Origin: Centroberyx gerrardi
Lineage: Eukaryota > Chordata > Actinopteri > Beryciformes > Berycidae
Direction: 5' to 3'
NCBI RefSeq assembly: GCF_048128805.1
Contig: NC_136000.1
Coordinates: 14,354,854-14,418,853, forward strand
Length of the DNA: 64,000 nucleotides
Both the position numbers and the translations under genes were made by a program. Each line of letters starts with the position of its first letter. Position 1 is the stretch's first letter. The notes under the pieces were generated by a model, which saw nothing but the letters and a program-made list of their open reading frames with translations, did not search any database and was not told where the DNA came from. Below are positions 48,813 to 61,727 of the stretch, one piece after another.

Positions 48813-49075
48813 CAGACTAATCATCAAAATGTCTTGTTTTATAGAGAATGTGCTGTTTGAGTTCCAAAAGGGTTTTTATTATTTAGGTGGTATCATTATC
48901 CTTAAAACATTTTGATTATTGTTTAATATGTTTTAGTACTTGTGGTCTAAAAGCATTCTGATGTGAGACAGTGTTGATTAGCAAACTAATCATCACAAGG
49001 CTTTGTTTTATAGCTGTCTATGTGCTGTTTGAGTTGCAAAAGGGTTTTTCTAAGTTAGGTGGTTTGATTAATTCA
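48813..49075. repeat. Pair of diverged ~90-bp direct repeats
   Basis: A segment starting actaatcatca and running through tgttttatag, gtgctgtttgagtt, caaaagggttttt and taggtgg occurs at about 48817-48890. It recurs, diverged, at about 48983-49065. It lies in the presumed 3'UTR or flank of the membrane Kunitz gene. Confidence 0.6.
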
Positions 49076-49207
49076 TCAGAACATGCTGTTGACACTTCAT
49101 GTTGATGTTAAGTCTAACACCATCACTGATCCAACGGTCAACTTGTCGGTCAATTTGCTCTGTTGTCAAATACAAATGTGACTGGAAGATCCTGGGTTCA
49201 AAGCCAT

Positions 49208-49213
49208 AATAAA
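49208..49213 (+). terminator. Candidate polyadenylation signal (AATAAA)
   Basis: This is an AATAAA hexamer 1.36 kb after the stop codon of the membrane Kunitz gene. I noticed no earlier AATAAA after the stop. Use of this site is inferred only. Confidence 0.3.
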
Positions 49214-50149
49214 GCATCCAAGAAGGGTTTCAGGAAGAACCATGCCTGGTCTCACCTTGCATATGAGACTCTAAAACACGGCTCCCTTGAAGAAACTTAG
49301 AAAGGTGCTACAAGAACCCATGAAGGTGCTAAGTTTAACTTTAATTGAATGTAGTAAGCCTATAGGCTTGATGGAAAATAGGATTTTACATCTATTTAAT
49401 CATACTATCTACATAAGTCTAATATTTACAAACATGAATGTAAACAATGATTTTAGAGCTTTGAAACGCACTTAAAACTCATGTTCAGTTATCAGTTATA
49501 CAGCCACAGTACTTGCAGTGTTCAGAGAATTGATTTGCTAATTAAAGGAATGTTTCCAAAGTTGTGTTTGACTTTCTGGAAAAGGTTTAGCTTTCAGTAT
49601 TTGGATTAAAGGTTACGTCCTCAATCTAAAATATGAACAATAGGCCTGGCCAGGTGAAGCGTTTGACAATAAGTATAACATTAACATCTCTTTTAATAAG
49701 ATACAAGACAGCCTCTATGCCTGTGTGTTCATACCAACTCAAAAAAAAAATCACAGCAAAGCAGGGCTACCAGACCTAACCTGGGTACCTGTTGCAGCCT
49801 GCTCATAAACACAGTGAAATAAAAGGAATATAATAGGGAATATGAGAGGTTTTGCACTGTTAGTGAAACTTACATCATTGATTTTATTAAATATATTTGT
49901 CAACACAAACATTATGTGGCTATCACTGCGGAAATACCGTTAGTTATTTAGCCACATTATTTTTTAAAGATAAGCAAGACATGCCATGCAGCCAGTAGTT
50001 TTAAATGACTGATTTCTTGTATTTTGCAGTTGGTATTCAGTTATGCTTTCGTCAACACTGCAAAGACAAGCCAACAAAAGCACATCAATGTTATGTACCA
50101 ATAATCAAAAATGTTAGCATATCACTGTAACTCCTTGTTCCCTGAAGGA

Positions 50150-50480
50150 GGGAAGCAAGACACAGTGTATAAAAAGGGGAGTGTATACACACATCAGGCT
50201 ATAAGGTGCTTATTCCCTTAATTCATCCTGCACTTCACTGAGTCTTTGGTGTCAGAGGGCAGCTGCCTTTGCCTCCTTTCCATCCTTTAGAGTAGGGAGT
50301 TATACAACTTTAAGTTTCCTTTCAGTTGGCTCAGTTGGACACAGTGTATGGGAAAGAGAATATACATTATCATACTGTAACGACTTGGAGAAAAGGGCTG
50401 CACCTCGATCATGTCTCCCTGTGAATGGGACAGCACCTGTGTGAGAGGCATTCATTTCCCACAGTAGAGAGGAAATCCAC
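50150..50480. repeat. Fish dispersed repeat beginning GTTCCCTGAAGGAGGGA
   Basis: The stretch ctgtaactccttgttccctg and aaggaggga, followed by an ACACAGTGTAT motif repeated at about 50160 and 50339, is characteristic of a repeat often seen in fish intergenic DNA. I cannot assign a superfamily or define ends. Confidence 0.35.
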
Positions 50481-51646
50481 TCCTACATGCATCACTCTCT
50501 ATAGCGGTCTGGATTGATAAGAAGTGCTTGAGTCTTCACATCAGCAGGTTGTGCCGCAGGGAAGTGAGAGGTGAGAACAGGAGACTGTGTCCGTCAAGAT
50601 TTGTAAGGTCTGACCAAACATCATATGTGATAGAAAACTAACAATGGAGACACAAGTATTAAACATGTAGCGTAAATGTATGGGACTACACCTACATTTT
50701 ATTTATTCTGTACATGTTAATGTGTTTACGCATTAGAAGATGTCACAACTTTGATAGTTATCTCCTTAGTAATGTCTGCATATCTACATGTGTAAACACC
50801 TGCATTGGAAAGTTTCTGTGTCCTAATTTGTAGTGTATCCTTAGTTATAAATAAGTTATTGGCTGATTCTAATGCTATCGAATTCAACATGTGATGAACA
50901 GATCCCTCAAGTGGAAAGAAGTGGAAACTACAAACTGGATGCTTCTTTTCAAAGGATTATTCATTGCAACTACAAATGACGATTTTCAGCATCATAGAAT
51001 CATAACAAAATTAATCAATGCTGTTGCCTTTGGCTGGGTTGAAATATGCTACATTATGAGATGGCCTAAAACAAAAACAAAAAAACAGCCTGACAAATGT
51101 ATGAATGTCTTCATAACTACCATGGGGAACAAACAAAACATATGGTTCCACATTGGGATTAAACAAATACTTCTTCACTAGACATTTCTGCTGGATTTCT
51201 GCTCTAATTACCTACCTTGAAGAAAAGTTATGTTGCAGTTCCTACTAGTCGCCGATACAGGTGATGGATTGCTTAATATTTTTCTTAACATTATTATAAT
51301 CAATATTAATATCAAGCAAAACATTACATTTAATAAAATCACATAGCCTAGCTTTAATATTACTTGATATTAACACATTAATAATCCTTCAACTATCAAG
51401 TTCCAACAATGGTTCCAACTGATGGAAACACACAAGAACAGTGTAGGGGGGCATCGACATACTACGCATGCGTAACACAGGAGCACCTGCTAACAAACAT
51501 GTTTTTCACTAAGAATTGAAAGACATGCCCAGGTCTCACAACAACACTAATGGCATAATAAGACATTTAATGTACACGCTGTTTGGCTAATCAAATAAGC
51601 CTCTCGCAGGAAAACGATGGTGGCCCGAATGAGAGACACTTATCAC

Positions 51647-51745
51647 CTCGCAGACAAAGATGAAGCGGTCTGCGGGAGTTAAGCGAACAAGGAAGTAGGC
51701 AAAAATAATCGCTCCGCCAACCTCCTTGCTGGATACTTTCTCCAT
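51647..51745 (-). CDS. Possible divergent first exon upstream of USP3 (low confidence)
   Basis: The minus strand reads an open 33-codon stretch, MEKVSSKEVGGAIIFAYFLV followed by RLTPADRFIFVCE, ending at a donor-like GAG then gtgataag. It lies about 400 bp upstream of the USP3 ATG, in a GC-richer promoter-like region. It could be the first coding exon of a divergently transcribed gene, but I found no second exon to its left and do not recognise it. A chance frame is quite possible. Confidence 0.2.
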
Positions 51746-52140
51746 TATGTTTGCTTCTTTGCTCTCCGTTTGGAGAACGGCCAAGCCGGCAGACGCTACG
51801 TCACTTCCTCAAGTTATTTCCATTTGTTTGTAGCTAACGCCAACAGTTATTTGTTTCCTTATACAGCATAGATAACGTGAGCGTAGGAATAACCAAGCAT
51901 TTCCTCCTATTTTACAAAATGACAAGGAGGAAATACTATCACTTGTATTTTCTATAAACAGCTATACTTTGAAGTTATGTTAGCGTGTTAGCGTTAGCTA
52001 AGTTGGGTAAACGTGCTAAGTAGTTGGCCAGCTAGCTAGCTACTTTAGGTTAATTAGCTAACTATTGTTAGCTATCTTGTTTTGTGTTACCGTTGATGTT
52101 GTTGTGCAGGCTAGCTAACTTAGCTGCCAATTAGAAATTG

Positions 52141-55100
52141 ATGGAGTGCCCTCATCTGAACTCAAACGTGTGCTTCGCCGTCGATTCCTCCAGGTTCCCC
52201 AATGGTACTCCGTCCTCCTGGTGCTGCAACGGTGAGAGAAATGGCTCTCTGCCTAGGGTTTGCTGAAATTAATTTAAAAGTGAAAAATATTTGTTATCTA
52301 ATACATGTTTTGGATCCCAGCTTCAGGTCAGGCGATTTACATTGATTGTTGTTATCTGGGGTTGCTAGATGGTTACAAGTCAAACCCCCGGCTGTTGCTC
52401 GCAGGGATCATAATACACCTAACTCATTAGAGAGAAGACTGCCTTCAAAAACAAATCACAACATTAACAGTCTACAGTTAATGGAGTACACGATTGAAAC
52501 AGCAGGTAATGTTTACCTTCTCCTTTCATGTCCAGTTTGCAGATCTAACAAAAGTCCATGGGTTTGCCTTACCTGTCTGATTGTGCATTGTGGAAGGTAA
52601 GTATTGACTGTTTTTTTTGTTTGTAACTAAAGTTATACTCAAACATGCCATGTTAGTAACTGAAATAATACACTAAAGTGTTTCTCAAACCTTTTGATTT
52701 TGGGGATTGGGAGACAGTGGCCCTTTTGACTCAGGAAACAGCAAGTCAATGCCAGCAGCATGTTCAGGAGCTGCTGCCATTATGATAAAACATTTTCACA
52801 TTGAGTCAGATGGAGATTAGTATACTGTATAAATAACCAACAAGGTGACTGTCGAGCAACTTCCGTGGACTAGCACTGGCCCTCAAACCTGAGTTTGAGA
52901 AACTACAAATTGGGTATTTGGCTGATGTGCTTATCCAAGCATCCTTGTTTTGCTCAAAGACACTTAGACAGGACCTCTGGCAGTTGATGGACAAATTTCT
53001 GTGGAGATCAAAACTGCAACCTCTCACTTATGGGGCAGTGTCTCTCACTCTGCTGCCCAACTCTTTGATAACATTTATTACCATTATTCAGGCCTTTTGC
53101 CCTTTACCTTTTGTAAATTCGATTACAAAAAATTGCAGATGTAGTGTGTTTTAAAGTAATCTCTTTCTGTACAGATATGTCAATGGACATGCAAAGAAAC
53201 ACTTTGAAGAGAGCCAAGTCCATGTCAATAACCAGAAGAAGGGTGAGAAACAGGAGAAGGAGAAAGCTCATCATTGTGTCTGCATGGACTGCAGCAACTA
53301 CAGCATATTTTGGTGAGTGTCCTTCCTAACTAACTTATCTCAGTCTATGATCTGTGACTCAGCTTGGGGCACTGCAAAAGGTACAGTCATAAAAATGTAA
53401 CAGTCAGAGGCTTGTTCTACTGTGGTCATAGGAACCAAATGTTTTTTGTTAGCTGAAATCCATTACTTTGCTAGTGATCCTACATTTTTCTCTCCCTTTG
53501 CCTCAAGATTTTGTCTCTGTAAGGCAACACGCTACATTTGAATACAGGTGTAAACTACACACAAGAATCACTGGGATTTTTCCAAACTATCAGTCCCTCT
53601 TGGGTGCATTCACATCTGTGTTTAAATGTGGCTTGCTCCTCCATTGAGACAAAATGCAGATGCTTTTTTAAACAATTACTGTGGCTATAAAGCCAGGTGT
53701 AAATGTGGTCAAAGTCTCAAGTTCGTTATGTTTTAAGAAATGCTAAATATGTCTTGAAGTTGATTTGATGTGGATTTATAGTTACAGATGTGATGACTTT
53801 GTTGTCAATGACACCAAACTTGGGCAGGTGCAGAAGGTGAGGGAACATCTTCAGAGTTTGGAAAAGTAAGTACTTTACAATAGTCTTTAACAATATCACA
53901 TATCATGTTTGTTTTAATAATTACTTCTTGATTTTTAATCTCTCATAATTAGCTATATCAAATGTGAATAACAGTCATTCAAAAGTAGCATTATTTTTTG
54001 ATAGTTTCACAGTTCTTGACCTAAATCTTTATAAAAAGCCAAGATAAGACATCTCTGCCAAAGAATAGCTGCATACTCTGGGAGTTATAAGTAACAAAAT
54101 TCTTCACAGCATGCTAAGGCTAGATAAAAGTGTTCAGATAAAACAATTTTCCCTCTTGCAGCTCAGCATTGATTGGTGACAGACAAAGGAAAAGGAAACT
54201 TCAGGAAAGTCCATCTCTGAACAGCAAGATGTTAAAAGACAATGTAAGTGTGCCAAAACATCATGATTATTTTTTCATTTTAACAGCAAGAAAAGTGCTA
54301 TCACTTTAGTTACACCCTTCAGTACAATCAAAGGAGCAGGCTGCTCACATTCTGTCACAAATTTTCCTTTTACAATTCAAAATCCACCCTGCAGGGCATG
54401 TCTGAAAGTGTCTTCAAGTAATAGCTTTATGGAGTCCATACTGATGAGTGGAGCACTTGATTTACTGTCCTACTGTCCATGATTGTGTGTCTTTCCACAC
54501 ACAGTCATGACTCGGGGCAGTATTCTCAGTCGAAGGAGGTAGAATAAAAGGATGCATTAGCACTTATGTCAAGTGATCAGACAAGCTGTAGCTTTTATAC
54601 ATGCATTTCATGTTTTGAATAGTTCATCAGTTATATATATTGTCAATAAATTAATCTTATTTCAGTAGTCCTTTGGAGTTTTTAAGAATATGTTGTTGTG
54701 CTTTTCATTTGTCTCTGACAGGATGGGACGGCTCTGTGCGCCACAGGCCTGCGCAACCTGGGCAACACATGCTTCATGAATGCCATTCTTCAGTCGCTCA
54801 GGTAAGGCTCTGCGCTGACGATGAGGTATGCGGGTGGCCCGCTGGGTTTGCATCGTGGTTCAGTAGCTGTGGCCTTGCAGACAGAGGGCCCCATGGCCAG
54901 TCATCCTTCAGTAATACAGTCTGGGGCAAAGCCAGGGGGATTACGCAGGCTGCTTGGAAACCAGAGGCAGTCGAAGGCCAGATTTTAAGGGTATTAAGAA
55001 GAGGGCAACTTAGGCTTTTACAGTTAACTCCACCCTGTATTAATGGGATGGGAAATTAGTGTATTTAAATTTCAACCCGTCCATTGCAAACACAAGCTAA

Positions 55101-58100
55101 CTCCACCAACTAACCTTCAGCATAGTCATGGGCAGTCATTATTAGTTTTATTATTATTACATTATTACTGTTATTACATGTTTTGATCATTTTGTTCTCA
55201 GTTGTCATATATGTCACCAGAAAATATGTGTTTTTCTTTGACAGCAATATTGAGCAGTTCAGCTGTTATTTCAAGGAGTTGCCTGCGGTGGCGCTGCGCA
55301 GTGGTAAGACGGCAGGAAGGAGGATGTACCACACCCGCAGCCAAGGGGACACCAGTGTGTAAGGTCCTCTTCCGGAGGAGGGAGGAGTTATGGGCCTGAG
55401 TGCATTGGTCTGAAATGAATTGCTACTTTACAGCAAGCATAAAATGAAGAGAATGTTCTAGAAAACATGCTTGTTATATACATAACAACAAATGTTATGT
55501 ATATATGACAGGCTGGAGAGTAGTCCAGAAATAGTTTTATGGGCATCCAATCCACTCCTGATTGATTTCCTCAAATTAAGAGGCAAACATAAGACAAAAC
55601 TTTACCCGCAATTTGCACACTGAGTGTGAAGAGCAGTTATGCTTCACACTTCACAGATATGACTTTTAACTGACCTGTGTGCTGATGACAGGAGGCTCTG
55701 CTGTGTATGGGAGATTACATATCCCCAAGGCTTGGGATTCAATGTTCGGTGCGGTTGGGGTCAAAAGTGGAGTGGGAGCACAAGAGTGCAGCAACAAAGA
55801 TGAGAAGCTCAGTGGGAAAATGCTCTCTTCGATCATTTCAGTACAGTGCACTCTCCTATTCTGTTCATTGCTCTAATTCTGTTATTCTCTTATTTCGACC
55901 TTGTTGGATGTGCACGCTTTGCAGCATTTTAAGAATGTCTTGGGAAGTTGAGTTTGACTTTTAGATACTAGTAAATGTGAGCGGGTTCATCAATGTCAGT
56001 TTGTCTGAGTGTCTTGTAATTATTTTTTACCCTTGCTCAGTAGACTGTGATGATGAGATGTGCTGTTGATGTGGATTGTGTTGCTCTGTGTTGAACAGGT
56101 CTTTGGTGGAGGAGTTCAGGAAAACGTTATGCTCCCTGTGGCAAGGGAGCCAGACCGCCTTCAGTCCAGACTCCTTATTTTATGCCATATGGAAAATCAT
56201 GCCAAGTTTCAGGTACATCAACATTGTATAGAGTCTGTAATTGTGGTTTGATGCTGTCTCCTTTGAATTAGATTACCATGATTAAGTTCCTTATACTGAG
56301 CTGAAATCCTGTTTTTCCCTGTTTTAAGCCAAAACCAGGCTAAAATATGAAGTGGTATCAAAGAAGTTCCCCAATCTTAAAATCCACATCCACATCCACA
56401 TTGAACATCTTGGAAAGCAAAGCAAAATTACTTTTCTCGCTTTTTCTTACACAGAGGAATGTTAGATCTTGCTTGAAAAGTGAATTATGTTTCATCATTT
56501 TTGTCCAGTAACCCCAAAGTATATAGTTTTCAGTAAACGTAATGGAACACATTGGTACTCTGTATCAGCTGACTTGAAGTTTAATGCTCAGAATCGGCGC
56601 CGGCATCAGTGCATCTCTATTTGATGTCATTTAAGTAACTACCACCCAGCTGACTGCAAAGCTCACTCTGAGCTGCGCATATTGTTTCACCCTTGCTGAC
56701 CTGTGAAACCTGTGTTTTGTGTGTCCAGGGGCTACCAGCAGCAGGATGCCCATGAGTTCATGCGTTACCTGCTGGACCACCTCCACAGGGAGCTCCAGGG
56801 CAGCTGCAACGGGGCAGCCCACCCAGTCTCACCTCAGGATGGGGTCAGACTCTCCACCTCAGGGGGCAAATGCTGCATGTACGACACCCTAACCTTACTA
56901 ATTGTTTCTGTTATTTGTGCCAGTTTGTGTGTGCGCGTTAGAGCTGAACAATTCATCGAAAAAAAAAATCAAAATCGCAATATGAACTAATGCAATTAAT
57001 TGCTTAAGAGAGAGGGGTGTCCAAAATGGATTTCTGAACAAGGTGATTTAGAGCTCTGGGTAACCTTTGGTAAGCTTTGAAATTTACTGAGTTTGAGTAT
57101 GATGAAAGGTTTTCACCAATACTGTACTTCATGAATCAAGTACAGTATTGGTGAAAACCTTTCATCATACTCAAACTCAGTAAATCCTGCACACTGACAT
57201 CTATTTTTTTTTTTTTTACAAAATCACTTTTCTTTAAACAATTTTAAAGTTCTCAAAAATGTTATGACAAGGAAAAACTTGTGATGATATGAATCACAGT
57301 TTAAATTGCAATTGCAATATTCTGTCAATCGCAATATGATTTTTTTTTGTCAGTATGCGTTTTCGTATTTTAAGTGTCTTTATACTGTACACGTATGCAA
57401 AGGTGTACAGATGATTTAGAAGGGAAAAACACACTAGACAACATTAGCAATAGCATTGTACGAGTCATGTTGTCACCACTCCTTGACATTGCTCACACCA
57501 GTGGCTGTTTCCATTTTGCGATATGGTGCGATATGAAGTGCCGCCCCATGGTGGTTACAAAAGATCTCCGTGCATTTGGCTCGGCAAAGGAAGCTCATAT
57601 TTGTTTGATAGGCAGCCTTCTCACTAAGTGTGTTTGGGCAAATGCAGTGATGCCTCTATGTTGAGACTGCAATGATGGCTCTGTTGAGACCGGTTTGGTG
57701 GTTTGTGTGGGAGGGATAGCAGTAGCAAAACCTGCTGGGAACATCACCATGTAGGAAATAAATAGACTGCTACTGGGTCAGGCTGGTGAAATGGTGTGAG
57801 TGTGCCAGTTACGAGTCAGTAAGCGTCCACTGGTCCACAACTACCACACACACAGAATATACTGCGTTCTTTAAAGATTCTTTTGCTTGTGAGTGGTGTA
57901 ACTGAAACTTTTTGGGTTGAGTACATTAATTGATTGTGTTGTAAAACCGTGTTTGCCTTTCGTTATTTTCAGAAATGGGACCGCCACTGTTGTCACATCT
58001 ATATTTGGCGGCATACTTCAGAATGAAGTCAACTGCCTGATATGTGGGACAGAATCTCGGAAGTTTGACCCATTCCTTGGTAAGATGCATTGCTGTTCCT

Positions 58101-61100
58101 CTTAGACAGAGCCCACTGGGTGATGTGGTACTGAGGAGGAGGATTCATCTCCTTTCTTTTCCCATCTAGACCTGTCTTTGGACATTCCCAGCCAGTTCAG
58201 ACAGAAGAGAAGTAAGGACCAGGAGCCTGGACCTACTTGCACCTTACGTGGTAAATTCTGTTGCCCAGTGGTTGGGATAATGACTTGGTAGATTTTTTTT
58301 TTTGGCAGTGTTACCCTCTAAATGTGTGCCAGTGTTCAGCGTGAGCATTTAATGTGCGGTTGGTCTCTTTTTAGACTGCTTGCATAGCTTCACGGACCTG
58401 GAAGAGCTTGATGAAACCGAGCTCTACTTGTGTCACAAGTGTAAAAAGCGACAGAAATCCACCAAGAAGTTCTGGATCCAGAAGCTGCCAAAGGTTGGAG
58501 ATGAATCATTCCCATTATTTTGCTATGAATCTAAACACAATTTACTCATTTGGAAATGCATTACATTTTTTTTTTTTTTAGTGTATTAAGTTTATTTGTC
58601 AGGGACCATGTGCAAAAGAGAACATTGATCTCAGAAAAGAGAAAAGATGCTTTGCACCAGATTATAGCTATTTGCTAATTTCCATCTGCAGTCCCAGGGC
58701 AGGTCGACATAAAATACAGCACGAACAATACAATAAATTACAAAGTACATGTTGAAGTACAAAAAATCACATCTAGTCACATCACCACATTTCATACACA
58801 CACTGCACAATATGAAATATAAATGTAACTTTTTAATTTATTGAAGATATATATATATATAGTGGAAAAAATACAGTTTTTTTTCTTTTGTATGATGGGA
58901 GGTTTTGTTTCCAATGGTAGGTTTTGTGTCTGCACCTGAAAAGGTTCCACTGGACAGCCTTTCTGAGAAATAAGGTGGATACCTATGTGGAGTTCCCACT
59001 GCGAAGCCTCGACATGAGGGGCTACTTACTGGAGGTGAGCTGAAAACGGTATTGTAAGAAACCCAATGGCAAAAGTGTGTTGCTCGCCGCAATACTAAAA
59101 TTTTGACTTGGGAACCAAATGCTATAAAAAAACTGCCATATTTTACATTCAGGCCAGGGTATCCACTCTTAAACTGAATAGTCTTAATTCTTTTACAAAG
59201 CTTTTAAGTTTTGTCATACAAAAATATAGTTTGCGATGAGGAATGTCTCAGTTTTACTTGATTGACTTGATTTCTCATGCAGTGTCTTTTTAAGCAAGAG
59301 ATCTCTCAACATGGAATGATAGTACGCAGAATGACATTTGACATGGTCAAGCACATGAAATATGACGGCGAACGATAAGGACTACATTGCGAGTTGGACT
59401 CAAGCAGGGCAACGACAGACAGCATGAAAAAGAGACAATTTGAAATGTGTATGTTATGGTAGGAGGTCTGTTTATATGCAGAAAATTACCATTATTATAG
59501 CCGATGATAGCTTCATAGCCAGTGAGGGGAAAAAAATGTTGGTTCGTCTGCAACCACAGCAGATGGCCTCTGCCTGACCGAAGATAAGCTAAATGTGGAA
59601 ATTTAAATGATAGTCTTAAAATTACAATGTCTTATCCTACACACGCAAATTACTTTTGATGTTTGTAAAGTAACAAAAAAATCATAAATGTTAAATTCAT
59701 GATAAACTGTAATTGGCAGGCATTGGCAGAATACTTGGATTGAATTAAATATTGATAGGTATTTGTATCATTGGGTGATGCCTGCAGTGGTGGCTCAGTT
59801 GCAGATCTCCTGCCTGCCATGTGGGAAGACTGGGTTTGATTCCCGGCCAATGCAGTACGCTCTCACCGCTGTAGCCGATGCAGCGCAGCGTTTGATTTCT
59901 GCCGGTCATGGAACATCTGTTTTGGACGGCAGTGGCCTGCATTCAATGCAAGTTGCTCTGGATTAGAGTGTCAGCTAAATGCCTTAAATATAACGTAATG
60001 TAGTGGTTAGAAAGATCATTCTTCAACCAGAGGATCAAGGTTCAAGCCCTTGTGCCAATAATCCTCTCACTCTCTAAAGTGTCTGAATGTCTTCTAGCTC
60101 CAGGGGGCGCTGTTCTCTAGCCGACTGCCCTCTGCCTTCCTGAAGGGGGGCACAAGCAAAAAGAGGATTTCACTGCACTCTATTATCACTTTTTTTTAGT
60201 TCAATTTTTTGTAGCTCGGCACATAAAGCTGTATCCAGGCCAGATTGTGTTTAGGAAAGCTGTTTTCTCCACTTATTTATTTACTTAGTTTTATTTATTT
60301 ATTTTTATATATTTATTTTTATAAAGTTGGTACGTTAGTACATACACATGGCACATACTTTTCAGTCTTAATATTAACTTGCTACCATCTGTACATGCAC
60401 TGTATATCTCCGACTGCATTTGACTGGGAGAACTTCCAGAATTTTCTGGAAAATTATTCTCAACTGTAGTTGAGTCTATCAGCAACACTTGACAGTTTGC
60501 AGGCTGGAACTCAAAGTAATATGTATTTTCACACTCTTTTTACTCGGTGTTTGAATTGGCATTTGTTCTAATGCTTGTATAAAAGGGCCTATGAGTCCTG
60601 TAATATGCTGCCTTTAACAGCCATAATCACCCAGGTCTTTGAAATCTCAAACCATAATGTTTCATGCGAACCATTTCCCATTTTTATGTGTCTGCCAGAC
60701 AGTTTGAAAGTCATACCTCTGACATGCAAACATGTGCAGATGGATGCTTTGGATATGTCTCACTTAAAGTTAGACTTTTTCACCTTGTTAGCTAATTTTT
60801 CATGTCATAATATACACCTCACCTATTTATCAATAAATAATATTTTTCAATGTTTACCTCATGGTGTACCAGTAGGCATAAATACAAATTCCAACCAATA
60901 CTACCATCACAGATTTTTTAACAATCCTGCCCCTCCACCCTTCCCATCAAATAAATCTGCTTTTCTCTCCCCAACTGATATCCCATTGGTTTATACTAAA
61001 TGCATCAAATTAAAGAAGCAAGTTTCTCTCAAAATGCCGTTCCATTGGGACTTAAAATCATCTATCGCTGACTGCAAAACTTAAAAATAGTGTGGGTGGA

Positions 61101-61634
61101 CTTGACTATCATTTGCTCACATTGAAATACCAGATTTGGTTTTCCCCCCTGGTTATTGATAAGTTAGACTTTTTTCATTCTCTTTCCACATAGTGTAAAG
61201 CATACCCATGTGTTGCCAGAGCTATTTTGATTATAGTAATCTGCTCACTGCCCTTATGCATCCTTACAGGTGAAAAACACCTGCATTTGAATAAATGTTC
61301 ATTAAAGCTTTATGAATTTTTTTTTTTGGAAATTCTGCTATAGTATTGTCAAAATAAGCTGCAATGATATTTTTTGACAACTGGAACAGTGCAACAGTAG
61401 TGATGATACTTAACAAAATTTATCATGGTGTCTGCAGGTCCTGAAAAAGCCTTAAAATGTCTTGAATATGATTATCTAAATTCATACTGTAATATACAGC
61501 CTTGTAAGTCTTAAATTCAGTTTAGAGTTCTTAGAGGTTTCTATCAAGAAATCAGCCCAGTCACACAGACCTTTACACTGATAGGATAAGGTTTTATTTT
61601 TTCATTTTCACATTCATTCCAGTGGCAAAATTGG

Positions 61635-61727
<93 letters not shown>

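Larger units (their letters stand above)
47851..52140. other. Intergenic region between the Kunitz locus and USP3
   Basis: The left part should be the 3'UTR of the membrane Kunitz gene. A candidate polyadenylation signal AATAAA lies at 49208-49213. The right part is USP3 upstream sequence with GCTA-rich simple stretches (about 51970-52080). In between are dispersed repeats and short frames without recognisable products. Confidence 0.6.

Noticed and set aside
50891..51181. 96-codon plus-strand frame between the Kunitz locus and USP3
   Set aside because: AT-rich, no known motif and no exon context; best treated as a chance frame.
55202..55399. 65-codon frame over USP3 exon 7
   Set aside because: It is an out-of-frame reading of the true exon 55245-55358, whose frame is fixed by the protein sequence ELPAVALRSGKTAGRR.
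60575..61084. 169-codon plus-strand frame in USP3 intron 13
   Set aside because: It lies between USP3 exons 13 and 14, is AT-rich and has no recognisable domain. It may be a decayed repeat but I could not identify one.
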